Part shown: in pieces, positions 15,769 through 27,300 of the stretch | Position numbering within the stretch: position 1 is the stretch's first letter | How the letters are laid out: each line of letters begins with the position of its first letter | Notes under the pieces: model-generated | The model's input: only the letters and a program-made list of their open reading frames with translations | What the model was told of the DNA's origin: nothing | Databases searched by the model: none | Assembly (NCBI GenBank): GCA_963844395.1 | Contig: CAWJNX010000001.1 | Span: 434,001-498,000, forward strand | DNA: 64,000 nucleotides | Direction of reading: 5' to 3' | Origin: VRUE01 sp963844395 | GTDB taxonomy: Bacteria > Actinomycetota > Thermoleophilia > Solirubrobacterales > 70-9 | Translations under genes and position numbers: made by a program

Positions 15769-15793
15769 TTGACAAGCTAGCTGATTTTGTCAA
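15769..15793. promoter_or_regulatory. Inverted repeat, candidate TetR operator for alkB
   Basis: TTGACAA and TTGTCAA form 7-base arms with an 11-base spacer, 42 bases upstream of the alkB start. A further TTGTCAA half-site lies at about 15739-15745. The TetR gene is in the operon it would control. Inference from symmetry and position only. Confidence 0.45.
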
Positions 15794-15887
15794 CTAACGC
15801 AACAGGAAACCATTTTCTGTCTACGCTCTAAACCGCCCGCGCCCGCTACCATGCCGGGCGTGTACACGCTGCTCTCTTTTTCTGCAG

Positions 15888-16085
15888 GTGATCATCGCGG
15901 TCATCGTCATCTTCTTGGTGCTCCTGCACTCGGGCAAAGACGCGGGGCTCTCCGGCGCCTTCGGGATCGGTGGGGGCGGCAGCTCCTTCGGCGGCGGCTC
16001 GATGGTCGAGCGCAACCTGGACCGAGCGACGATCTTCTTCTCCGTCCTCTTCGTGCTCAACACGATCGTCCTGCTGAAGATCTAA
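15888..16085 (+). CDS. secG: Preprotein translocase subunit SecG, N terminus apparently frameshifted
   Basis: 65 residues from GTG 15888: VIIAVIVIFLVLLHSGKDAG is the first membrane helix and conserved LxxSGK turn of SecG, then a glycine-rich loop (GIGGGGSSFGGGS) and the second helix TIFFSVLFVLNTIVLL. SecG supports protein export with SecYE. Normal SecG has 8-10 more residues. Upstream, GTG 15860 encodes MYTLLSF in another frame; removing one T from the T5 run at 15877-15881 joins it in frame to LQVIIAV. So either a one-base insertion or a sequence error cuts the first helix. Convergent with ccmF. Confidence 0.82.
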   Translation: MIIAVIVIFLVLLHSGKDAGLSGAFGIGGGGSSFGGGSMVERNLDRATIFFSVLFVLNTIVLLKI

Positions 16086-16094
16086 GGCAAGTCG

Positions 16095-18495
<2,401 letters not shown>

Positions 18496-18503
<8 letters not shown>

Positions 18504-18894
18504 CGGCGCTGCTGAACTTCGACGGGCACTTCGTGACGAGGGTGTCGCGCTCGCCGACGAAGACGCCGTCCTCAACCGTGCCGGTGAGGATGATCTCGCG
18601 CCCGCCGCGGAAGGGATCGGGAACAGTGCCGCTGTAGGTGACGGGGATGCTCTGGCTGGCGTCGTCGCGGTCGGCGACCCGGAAGCGCAGGCCCTCGCCC
18701 TCGTGGCGGACGCTGCCCTTGACGACCCGGCCGGTTAGCTCGTAGCTGGCGCCCGGCGCCGCGGCAAGCAGCTGCGAGGGCTCCTTCGCCTCGGTCGAGG
18801 CGCTGAAGGACGTGTAGACGAGCCCGGCGGCGAGCAGGACAGCGACGCCGAGCGCGACCACGAGCCGAATCTTTCGCTTGCGGGCGGGATCCAC
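18496..18894 (-). CDS. ccmE: Haem chaperone CcmE, cysteine (CxxxY-like) variant
   Basis: 132 residues from GTG 18892-18894 (VDPARKRKIRL); ATG-like start at 18927 is possible. One N-terminal membrane anchor (LVVALGVAVLLAAGLVYTSF) is followed by the OB-fold haem-binding domain (YELTGRVVKGSVRHEGEG, IPVTYSGTVPDPFRGGREI). The haem-binding residue of classic CcmE is a histidine in a LAKHxxxY motif; here the sequence is LVTKCPSKF, i.e. cysteine with phenylalanine at the tyrosine position. It passes haem to CcmF, whose gene overlaps by 8 bases. Confidence 0.9.
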
Positions 18895-19002
18895 GGACCC
18901 GGGATTATCGCAAGCAACCGGCGTCACCTCCCGCGCGTTCGCGGTTGTGGTCGGTATCCGACCATAAATGCGAACGGACGGCGAGGTGAGAGAATTGCCT
19001 CG

Positions 19003-19719
19003 ATGGAGGCGAGCAAGCGGAACGACCCGGTGATGCTGATCACCGGCGCCAACAGCGGCATCGGCGCCGCGACCGCCCGCGCCGCCGCCAGCCGCTACCG
19101 ACTCATCCTCGCGGCGCGGCGGCTGGAGCCACTACAAGAGCTGGCCGCCGAGCTGGGCGGCGAGGAGCGTGCGGTCGCGGTCGGCTGCGACGTCGCCGAG
19201 TGGGATCAGGTCGAGGCGATGGCCGCCGCCGGTCTGAAGGCCTTCGGGCGGATCGACGCCGTTTTCGCCAACGCCGGCTTCGGCGCAACCCGCGGCTTCC
19301 TCGAGGAGTCGCCCGAGCACTGGCGCGCCATGGTCCTGACCAATGTCTACGGGGTGGCGCTGACGATCCGCGCCACCCTCCCCCATCTGCTCGAACGCGG
19401 CGACGGGCATTTCCTCGTCACCAGCTCGGTCGCCGGGCGGCGGGCGCTGCCCGGCTCGCTCTACTCGGCGACCAAGTGGGCGGCGACGGCGATCGGCGAG
19501 GCGCTACGGGCGGAGCTGCGCCAGATGCACGACAACCATGCGATCCGAGTGACGCTGATCGAGCCGGGCATGGTCGACACCCCCTTCTTCGACAACCGGC
19601 CCGGCGAGTGGGCGCTGCAGGACGAGGACATCGCCAAAGCGGTGATGTACGCGCTTGAACAGCGTGATGGGGTCGACGTCAACGAGATCCTGATCCGGCC
19701 TACGTCACAGCCGAGCTAG
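19003..19719 (+). CDS. Short-chain dehydrogenase/reductase
   Basis: 238 residues from ATG 19003. Classical SDR: the cofactor motif TGANSGIG (about 14-21), NAG at 90, the catalytic serine in VTSSVAG (about 143) and the YSATK catalytic Tyr-Lys (about 158-162). NAD(P)-dependent oxidation or reduction of an unknown alcohol or ketone. The dinucleotide-binding arginine-rich LAARRLEPL after strand 2 suggests NADP preference. It runs towards the glycosyltransferase gene, with the repeat hairpin at 19746-19862 between them. Confidence 0.9.
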   Translation: MEASKRNDPVMLITGANSGIGAATARAAASRYRLILAARRLEPLQELAAELGGEERAVAVGCDVAEWDQVEAMAAAGLKAFGRIDAVFANAGFGATRGFLEESPEHWRAMVLTNVYGVALTIRATLPHLLERGDGHFLVTSSVAGRRALPGSLYSATKWAATAIGEALRAELRQMHDNHAIRVTLIEPGMVDTPFFDNRPGEWALQDEDIAKAVMYALEQRDGVDVNEILIRPTSQPS

Positions 19720-19745
19720 GCCCATATCCCGGTGAGGTGGGTTCC

Positions 19746-19862
19746 AACCGCCTATCCCGGTAGGGGTTCCACTTAACTTTTTCTGAAGGCCGGCTCTGGC
19801 CGTCCGAAATCGTTAGCGCAGAAAAAGTACAAGACGTTCCACCCCTACCGGGATAGGCGGTT
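19746..19862. repeat. 117-bp nested inverted-repeat element (repeat family copy 1)
   Basis: Outer arms of 22 bases pair perfectly (19746-19767 with 19841-19862). Inside them a second perfect pair ACTTTTTCTG / CAGAAAAAGT and a GGCC pair are nested. The segment 19827-19854 is 28 bases identical to the reverse complement of 59780-59807. The stop codon of the glycosyltransferase gene lies inside the right arm. It separates two convergent genes and could end transcription from both sides; the size and nesting also suit a small non-coding mobile repeat. Confidence 0.85.
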
Positions 19863-20879
19863 GAGTACGAGCCGGACGAGGTGCCAGTAAGAGCGCAGCA
19901 GCAGGCGTATGGGCAGGGAGCGGGCTGCCGCCGGGATGAAAGGTGAGTTGAGGTCCGGGGCCAGCCGGGAAGCGAACTCGGCGGCGCTGACGGTACGGGT
20001 AGCTTGGATTTCCTGGCGCTCGTGCAGCAGGCGGGGTAGCCAGCGGATTACTTCGCCGATGGCGGCGAGTTTCTGGCGCCCCCATCCCGCCGCGATCGAG
20101 GCGGGGATCAGTGCCAGCTCGGTGGCGATCAGGGCCGGGGCGAGGAGTGCCAGCAGGCTGGCTGGGTAGACACGGATCAGGAAGGCCCAGCGGTTGCGCT
20201 CAAGCCAGCGCCACTTGTGCTCGCGGGCCCCGAACTCGTACTCGTGGTCGACGATCGCCGCCGGCTCGATCCCGAGCGTCCCGCCGGCGAGGCGCAGCCG
20301 CAGCGAGAGGTTGACGTCCTCGTGGTAGAGGAAGAAGCGCTCGGGGAAGCCCCCGACTGTGTCCCAAGTCGCCCGTGGAATCGCCAGGCAGGCACCGGAG
20401 AGGGCTGGCACCTCCTCCGCCGCTGGTGCCGCGTCGATTGGCTGGCCGTGTCCACCCGCCCAAACGATCCCGGTGAAGTGGACTGGGTTGCCCAGCGAGT
20501 TGATTCTCGTCCCCCCCTCGTCGGCGACCAGCGCCTGCCAGGCCGCCCAGCCGCGCTCCTCGACCCATGGCCGCCGGATCGCCTCGCCGAAGCCGGGCAG
20601 TGGCGCCGCGTCCGGGTTGAGGATGACGAGGAGGTCGCCCCTGGCGACCGCGGCGCCGGCGTTGCAACCGCCGGCGAAGCCGAGGTTGCGCCCGTTCTGC
20701 ACGATCCGCGCTGCCGGCGCCAGCGACGCAACCGCCTCCGCCGTGCCGTCGTCTGAGTCGTTGTCGGCGACGATTAGCTCGTCGCCCTCGTCAAGCTCCG
20801 ACTGCACTGCGGGCAGGGTCCGGCCCAGCTCATCGCGGCTGTTCCAAGCGACGATTAGGACCGATAGCGTCGGGCGCAC
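19845..20879 (-). CDS. Family 2 glycosyltransferase (rhamnosyltransferase-like)
   Basis: 344 residues. GT-A fold: LSVLIVAWNSRDEL at the start, VADNDSDDGTAEAV nucleotide-binding segment (about 38-51), VILNPDAAPLPGF (the DxD-like position, N-P-D) and FFLYHEDVNLSLRLRLAGG with the catalytic ED (about 178). The C terminus is hydrophobic and may touch the membrane. Likely adds a sugar to a cell-surface glycan. Its last codons LNRLSR-stop are encoded within the repeat hairpin. Confidence 0.88.
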   Translation of the reverse strand: MRPTLSVLIVAWNSRDELGRTLPAVQSELDEGDELIVADNDSDDGTAEAVASLAPAARIVQNGRNLGFAGGCNAGAAVARGDLLVILNPDAAPLPGFGEAIRRPWVEERGWAAWQALVADEGGTRINSLGNPVHFTGIVWAGGHGQPIDAAPAAEEVPALSGACLAIPRATWDTVGGFPERFFLYHEDVNLSLRLRLAGGTLGIEPAAIVDHEYEFGAREHKWRWLERNRWAFLIRVYPASLLALLAPALIATELALIPASIAAGWGRQKLAAIGEVIRWLPRLLHERQEIQATRTVSAAEFASRLAPDLNSPFIPAAARSLPIRLLLRSYWHLVRLVLNRLSR

Positions 20880-20891
20880 CGACGCGGGAGG

Positions 20892-23879
20892 CTAACGGCG
20901 AGATCCCCATTTGCCTTTTCTCTTGCCCTTGCCGCACGGCCTGCGCAACTTCGGCCGCTGGTTGGCTTTCTTGCCGTTCTGGCCTTTGATCCGGGCGATC
21001 GCGCGCAGCGGTTTGATCCGTTTGCCCCGCACTTTTTTCGGACACTGGTTGCGCGAGTTGGTCAAGAGGCCTTTTTTGCCGCCCTTGACCGTGAGGACGA
21101 ACTTGGAGACCGGCACATCGGGAATAACGTCGAAGGTGTTGCGGATCCGGCCTTTGACGCTGTCGATCCGCCCGACCAGATCGATGTCTACCTGCCCGCG
21201 CAGCGAGGCGACCATGTCAGGCAGCTCGTTGTCGGAGGAGCGCAGGTAGACCGGCCCTTCGAGCGGTTTGTCGAGCAGCGGCGTGAACGCTCGCGCGAAG
21301 CCGTAACGCGAGTTTTTCGGACAATCGTTGGCGTCGTACTGGACCCGCGTGCAAACGCGGGAGATGTTGCTCTGGTCGAGGAACAACGAGCGCGGCAGGG
21401 TGACCGCGGCCCGTGCCGGGTTGGCGTCGCCGTCGCGGGCGAGGAAGACAGCCCTCAGTTTCGGATTCTTCGCCCGTTTCATCGCGCCGAAGAGGCGCAG
21501 GAAGAGTTTCGGTTTGAAATCGAGCTTGTCGCAGCCGTTGACCTGGTAAGGCGAGGAGACGGGGAATGAGCTGAAGGCAGCCGGGTCGAGCGGATTCGAC
21601 CCGCCACCGCGCAGCGTGCCGCTTGCAGCCAGCGGGGAGCAGTTGGTCGGGTTGATCGAGAATTTCGGCCGCGTGGTCTTGACGACGGCCGAGCGGAGGT
21701 CGAGCAGGGCGCCACCGTAGACGTGCGGGATCGGATCGGATACGGCACGGATCTGGGCAGTTCTCCGATCGACGAACAGCGCCACCCTGACCACGACCGT
21801 GCCGAGATCGAATGGCCCGGCCGTGGCGGGGGTGACGACTGCCAGGGAAAGAGGGGCGCCTTGGTATCGCCCTGCGAGGAAAGCCTTACCCGTCATCGGC
21901 AGCGGCTCCGGGCCGCTTCCCACTTTGACCGCGGCAGTGCCGATGAAGCTCCTGGCTGGGCAGCTGGAGGAGGCGGCCTCCGCGGCACCGCTGTTAGCTG
22001 CGGCCGCGGCGATGGCACTCGCCGGGCAGTATTTGAGCCCGGCCAGTTTCGCGGTGTGCCCGGGAGGAAGGTTGATGTCGACGCCCTTCAGCTCCTGCTG
22101 GCCGTCGGAGCGGCCGATCTCGACCGCGATCGAGGTGAAACCCCCGGCTTTCTTGTTGGTGGTGCGCGTGCCGAAGCCCGGCGAGAAGGGTCGCTCGGCA
22201 AGGGTTTTCGGGCAGCCCCCGCCGCCGGGGAGGGCGGTTAGTGAGAAGCCGGCCGTGGGAGTGGCGGGGGGATCGGTGGAAGGGCCTTCGTCGCCGCCCG
22301 GCGGCACCAGGCCAACCGCGGACGACCAGGGCGTCATCTGCGAGCTCGTCGTGTTCGGTCCGCAGGTCGGGGGGCTGGTCAGGGGCGCTTTTGCGCCCCC
22401 GTTGAATTTGAGGTGGAACGACCTGAATGGGACCTGCGGCAGGCCCCGGACCGGAATGCTGCCCAGTGGTTCGTCGTCGAAGGTCGTCGTCAGCTGTCCG
22501 GTCTGCGGATTGGCGCTGACCTTGCCGAGCAGGCGGGCCGAGATGTCGTAGCGCTTCGATTCGGCGGTGACGAAGATCCGGTAGAGGTCGCCGGAGGCTG
22601 GATCGCTACTGAGCTGGTTGCCAACGTAGACGGAGCCGGTCAGCGCGCCCTCGGGCAAGGGTGGGGTTTCGACCTCGACGCTGCCGATTTTCGAGGCCAA
22701 CGGACAGGTGGGTGGGGTCCAGGCCGCGAAGTTCCTCGAGCCCTTGCCGAACTGGGCGGCGGTACAGGCGACCAAACCGTTCGCCGCCGAGGGGTTGAGG
22801 CCCATTCCCTGCGGCAGGGTCACTTGAGCCGACCGGACGTGGGAGGTCGCCTTGTTCAGGGGACCTTTGATCTCCGGCAGGTTCACCGTCACCGCGGCGC
22901 CGGACGGAGAGTCGGTCTCTGCGGTCTGCGGGTCAACTGAGATCGATGGATCGAATGGGATGTCGTCGCAGTTTTTCGGCGAAGTTTCGAACCCGCCCGG
23001 ACCCGTTTTGCGCGGGATCTTCGACTCGATGTAGTTGGAGCCGTCGGGGAAGTTGGGATCGAGGTTAGGCGGCTCGAACGCATCGGCACGGAGCCAGGTG
23101 GAATAGACGTGCTCGAACGGGGAGCCTGGAGCCGCCGGGCCGAAGCAGGTCGTCGGCGTGGTGATGAAGGTGCCGTTGCCCGCCGTGCCGTCGAACGTGA
23201 GGCGATTCCTCGCGACCCTCGCCAGTTCCCCCGGGATCGGAGGCACTTCCAGTTTGTGGGCGTGGATCGTGAAGTACTCGTGGTAGTCGTCCTCCCAGGC
23301 TACGTCCGCCTCGAGGAAGATGTCGGCCCCAGCGAGGCTGAAGCCGAAGCGAGCAGGTTCGCCCGGTTCGGGGACGATGTTGTAGACGTCGGCTTTCAGC
23401 GCTGGAGGCGTGAAACCCGTCTCTGCGTGCGTGACTTCTATTTCACTGACCCCAACTTTCGAAAGAGGCGCCGAGCTGGCACAGGCAGAGGGGCTCTCTT
23501 CGGGATCGAGATCGCACTGCGGCGTGGCCTGCGGGTTGACCGTGAGGCCGGTCGGAAGGTTAACCAGCACCGTCCGCAGGTTTCCAACCGGTCGTTCGAA
23601 GGAGACGAGTGGCGGGATGAGTTCCACTTTCTCCTTGTTGACGATGATCTGCGTGAAGCCTTTGGGCGGGTGGCCCGCGGCTTCTTCGTAAAAGAGGGGA
23701 GGCGTAGCAACGGAGCACTGCGCGGGAGGAGGCGGATCGTCTTTGCAGGTCCCCGCTTGCCAGGGGCTGTTTACCTGCGGGTCGTTCGGATTCTGCGGAC
23801 CGACGATGTCGGCGCTCGCCACCGGTGAGCCGAAGGCCATCGCCAGCAGCATCGCGCTGCCGGCAAGCCTTCCCTTCAC
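20892..23879 (-). CDS. Large secreted protein of unknown function
   Basis: 995 residues if started at GTG 23879, which has a GGGAG site upstream; a TTG at 23897 is the alternative. A signal peptide is clear (LAGSAMLLAMAFGSPVASA, cleaved before DIVGPQ). The body is rich in Gly, Pro, Ser and Thr with paired cysteines (CSVATPP, CDLDPEESPSAC, CFGPAAPG, CPAS) and beta-type strands; no catalytic motif is seen. It ends in a very basic tail (KKVRGKRIKPLRAIARIKGQ and RRPCGKGKRKGKWGSRR) that may bind the anionic cell wall. I recall similar large secreted proteins from Thermoleophilia, but no function. Confidence 0.85.
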   Translation of the reverse strand: MKGRLAGSAMLLAMAFGSPVASADIVGPQNPNDPQVNSPWQAGTCKDDPPPPAQCSVATPPLFYEEAAGHPPKGFTQIIVNKEKVELIPPLVSFERPVGNLRTVLVNLPTGLTVNPQATPQCDLDPEESPSACASSAPLSKVGVSEIEVTHAETGFTPPALKADVYNIVPEPGEPARFGFSLAGADIFLEADVAWEDDYHEYFTIHAHKLEVPPIPGELARVARNRLTFDGTAGNGTFITTPTTCFGPAAPGSPFEHVYSTWLRADAFEPPNLDPNFPDGSNYIESKIPRKTGPGGFETSPKNCDDIPFDPSISVDPQTAETDSPSGAAVTVNLPEIKGPLNKATSHVRSAQVTLPQGMGLNPSAANGLVACTAAQFGKGSRNFAAWTPPTCPLASKIGSVEVETPPLPEGALTGSVYVGNQLSSDPASGDLYRIFVTAESKRYDISARLLGKVSANPQTGQLTTTFDDEPLGSIPVRGLPQVPFRSFHLKFNGGAKAPLTSPPTCGPNTTSSQMTPWSSAVGLVPPGGDEGPSTDPPATPTAGFSLTALPGGGGCPKTLAERPFSPGFGTRTTNKKAGGFTSIAVEIGRSDGQQELKGVDINLPPGHTAKLAGLKYCPASAIAAAAANSGAAEAASSSCPARSFIGTAAVKVGSGPEPLPMTGKAFLAGRYQGAPLSLAVVTPATAGPFDLGTVVVRVALFVDRRTAQIRAVSDPIPHVYGGALLDLRSAVVKTTRPKFSINPTNCSPLAASGTLRGGGSNPLDPAAFSSFPVSSPYQVNGCDKLDFKPKLFLRLFGAMKRAKNPKLRAVFLARDGDANPARAAVTLPRSLFLDQSNISRVCTRVQYDANDCPKNSRYGFARAFTPLLDKPLEGPVYLRSSDNELPDMVASLRGQVDIDLVGRIDSVKGRIRNTFDVIPDVPVSKFVLTVKGGKKGLLTNSRNQCPKKVRGKRIKPLRAIARIKGQNGKKANQRPKLRRPCGKGKRKGKWGSRR

Positions 23880-23989
23880 CCCCGCTCCCGCTTTCAAGCC
23901 GTGCCTCCTGTCTCGACGGATTACTGAATTACATTACCCGATTTTGATGATCTAAGCTACCCTCTTTTCAGTATCCCAGTCGAACGAAA

Positions 23990-24337
23990 GTGAGGACCGC
24001 CGTGAACTGGCAGCTTCTGGCCCGAGCCAATACCCACCCGCTCCGAGTCTCAATCCTGGAAGTTCTCAATCTCGATGGGGGGCGAACGCTCTCCCCCAAG
24101 GACCTCAGCCACGAGCTACAGGCTCCCCTCAGCACCGTCAACTACCACGTCACCGAGCTGGCCAAGGCCGGCCTGGTCGAGATCGTCGGCGAACAGCAGG
24201 TCCGCGGCGCGATCGAGCACTTCTACCGGGCGGTGGACTCCAGCGCGAAGGCCTCGAACGGGTCGAGGCGCAACGGCTCACGGCGACACAGAGGAAGGCG
24301 AACTGCTCGACGGGCGACCGCACTGCAGTCCACCTGA
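23990..24337 (+). CDS. ArsR-type winged-helix regulator
   Basis: 115 residues from GTG 23990; GTG 24002 is also possible. Residues 12-75 are a winged helix: HPLRVSILEVLN, then LSPKDLSHELQAPLSTVNYHVTELAKAGLVEIVGEQ, the usual ArsR/HTH_20 pattern. No metal-binding cysteines are seen. The C-terminal 35 residues are very basic and low in complexity. Divergent from the secreted-protein gene with an AT-rich 90-110 base gap (23,900-23,985), so it may control that gene. Confidence 0.8.
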   Translation: MRTAVNWQLLARANTHPLRVSILEVLNLDGGRTLSPKDLSHELQAPLSTVNYHVTELAKAGLVEIVGEQQVRGAIEHFYRAVDSSAKASNGSRRNGSRRHRGRRTARRATALQST

Positions 24338-24380
24338 GCCCCATCTCGAACCTGTAGCCGCCCTGGGGATCTCAGGGCGG

Positions 24381-27300
24381 CTACTGGCCGCCGAACATCG
24401 CCTCCAAGCGGATTGCGACGAGGACGTCGCCCTCGACGCTGCAGCGACCGGCGACCATCGCCGTGAGCGCGTCCTCTATGCCCGCGCTCACTCGAACCCA
24501 CTCCGCGAGCCCGATGTGGATCGTCACCGCGGCATCGAGTGGCGCGGGCTCGAGCAGGCGGGCCTTGCCGGTGCGGGAGTCAACCTCGATCGCCCAGCGC
24601 CAGGGGGCATCCGGGGGCGACTCGATGGCGAAGGGCTCCAGCTCGTAGGCGATCGTGCCGCTGAACCCATCGGCCCGGGAAGGCTGGAAGCCCCGCGCCT
24701 GCGCCTTCACGAGAGTCCGCTGGCGGCGGGGCTCGGCGAAGCGGCGCTCCAGCTCCGCGTCGCCGAGGCCGCGCACCATCGCCGCCAGCGCGTGGCGACC
24801 GCCTCGTGAGGCAAGAGCTCGAATCGGACGGGAGCGCTCGACCGCGGGCGCCTTCGCCGCAGATTCTCGGCCTTCGATCTCGGCCCGCGCTTCCGCGGCG
24901 TTGCGAACCGCCCAGCCGATGCCGTATCGCTCCGCGATCGACTCTGCCTCGGAAAGAGTCGCCGCGGCCGCATCGGCATCGCCGAGACGGTGAAGCGCCG
25001 TGGCCAGGTCGATCCGGATCAGCGAGCGGGCATAAACGATCTCGTCGGAGTCCGCCTGCGCAGCCGCCGCCCGCAGCTCCTCGAGGGCCGCGCCGGGCCG
25101 GCCGGCGAGCAATTCCAAGCGGCCGATGTGCCACTCGGTCAGATGCCCAAAACCCACTGCAGGCACTACGCTGAGAATGCAGGAGCGCATCGGCTCGAGC
25201 AGCGGACGCAGCCGAGCCCCCGCCTCGCGATCGCCGACGAGAGTCGCCGTCAGCGCCAGAGCCCAGAGTGCCATCGGCAGGTGGCCGTCGGGGCGCCGCA
25301 AGGGCTCGAGGTCCTCGGTCAGCAGGCCTCGCATCCGTTTCCGGGCGGTCTCGAAGTCCCCCTCGAACGCCGCCGCGAAGGCGATGAGCGCTGAGACGGA
25401 CCCCCGCGGTATCACCCGCTCCACCGCCTCGTAGACGTTGCGGCTCCGCGCGGCCTTGCCGTCAAACACCCATTCGACGACCAGCAGGATCATCGCCTCC
25501 ACCGCGATGTGGATGTCGGGGCGAAGTCGCCGTACTACGGTCCCGGCGCGGCGAAACAGCGCTTCCCCACCCTCTCGATCGCCACGATCCACCAGCCGCA
25601 TGCCGCGATTCAGGTCGACCTCCCAGGTGAAGCGGGGGCTGCCGAGGCGGTCCGCGATCTCCGCCATACGCTCGATCGCCCGATCGCAGTCGAAAATCCG
25701 CCCACGCACGTAGTGGGCGACGGCGGAGAACTGCACGACCCGAAACAGCAGATCCTCGCGCTCGCACTCCTCTGCCAGGTCCAGCATGTCCCCGAACTCC
25801 TCGAAATCGTCGAGAACCCGCAACGGATCGGGCCTGCGCGCGAAAAGGGTGACCAGCCCGGCGAAATGCGCCAAGATCCGGGCCTCGACGTCATCAAGAC
25901 GTTGCGCAAGCTCCTCGGCGCGCTGGGCAAGTCGAGCCATCTCCTCGTCGTCGTCGCCGAAGATCGACATGAAGGTGAGGCGGAAGATCATCCGCAGCGC
26001 CAGCCGCGGCTCGCTGTCGCCGAGCGCCTCTAGGCCCTCGCGCAGCAGCTCCACACTGGCAGGGTCGTCCATGCCCACCTCCCAGCCGAAGCCGATGTCG
26101 CCGCCGGCAAAGCCCAGGGCCGCACGGGCGAACGTGCCGGCGTCGTCTGTCGCACGCGCCGCCTCGATCGCGGCGCGGAAGGAGCGCCGCGCCCGGACCA
26201 GGTCGGCACAGAGCAGCTCCTGCTCGCCGAGCTCGAGCAGCGCCGCTGCCCGTACCGCGAGCCGGTCTTCGGGCAGAAGCGACAGCGCGCTCTGCAAGTG
26301 CGAAGCGGCCTGCTCGTGATCGTGCGCGGCCGCGGCGGCAGTGGCGGCGGCGCGGTAAGCGGCAATCGCCGGCTCGGGGCCGGCCACGCCGACCGAGAGG
26401 CCGTAGTGGCGCGCCAACTCGGCCGGCTCCGCGTCGGAATCGTCATCCAGCGCCCGGGCTATCGAGAGGTGCAGCCTGGCGCTGGCGGCATCGCCCGTAC
26501 GAGCGATCAGCGCTTCGCGGACCAAGGCGTGCGGGAAGGCGATCGTCGGCTCCGGGGCGACGACGTCATCGACGAGCCGCTCCGAGAGCGCCTTCCGTAC
26601 CGCACCCTCGGCCTCCTCCGGGCCGAGCGCGGCAGCCTTGGCCGCCAGGCCGACCGGTGCCGCGGGGCCGATCGCCGCGACCGCGCCCAAGAGGCGCTCG
26701 GTGTCGGTGTCCAACCGGCCCAGGCGCTCCTCGATCAGATCGGTGACCGCCTCGGGCGCCGGAATCGCATCGAGCGCCTCTCCCTCCCGCAGCCCCCCTT
26801 GCCCGTCGAGATCGCACGCCAGCTCGCCCGCGAAGAATGGGTTGCCGGAGGTGCGCGCCTGCAGTCGCGCCGCGAGCCCTGGCGTGATCGCGCGACCGAC
26901 CTTTGCCCCGACCAGCGCCGCCAGGCCGGAGGCATCGAGCCCGGCCAGGCGCAGCTCGTTGAGGTCGCCGGTGCGGCGAAGATCGGCGAGGATCTTGGAG
27001 ACCGGATGCCTGCGGTCCATCTCTCGATCGCGGGCGGTCACCACCAGCACCAATCGGGCGGGACCGCTCTCCAGCAGGTGTCCGAGAGCCTGCGCGGAGG
27101 CGGGGTCACACCAGTGGGCATCGTCGAGCACCACGTGCAGGGGTGCGTCGTCGGCGGCACACGCCAGCGCCGCGCAGATACCGCGAAAGAGCCGGTAGCG
27201 GGCCCCCTCGGCTGCCACGACCTCATCGGCGACGACGCGATCGGCGAGTGTCGCATGCTCGCTCAACTCGGGCACGAGCGCTGCGAGCTCGGCGCCGGCT

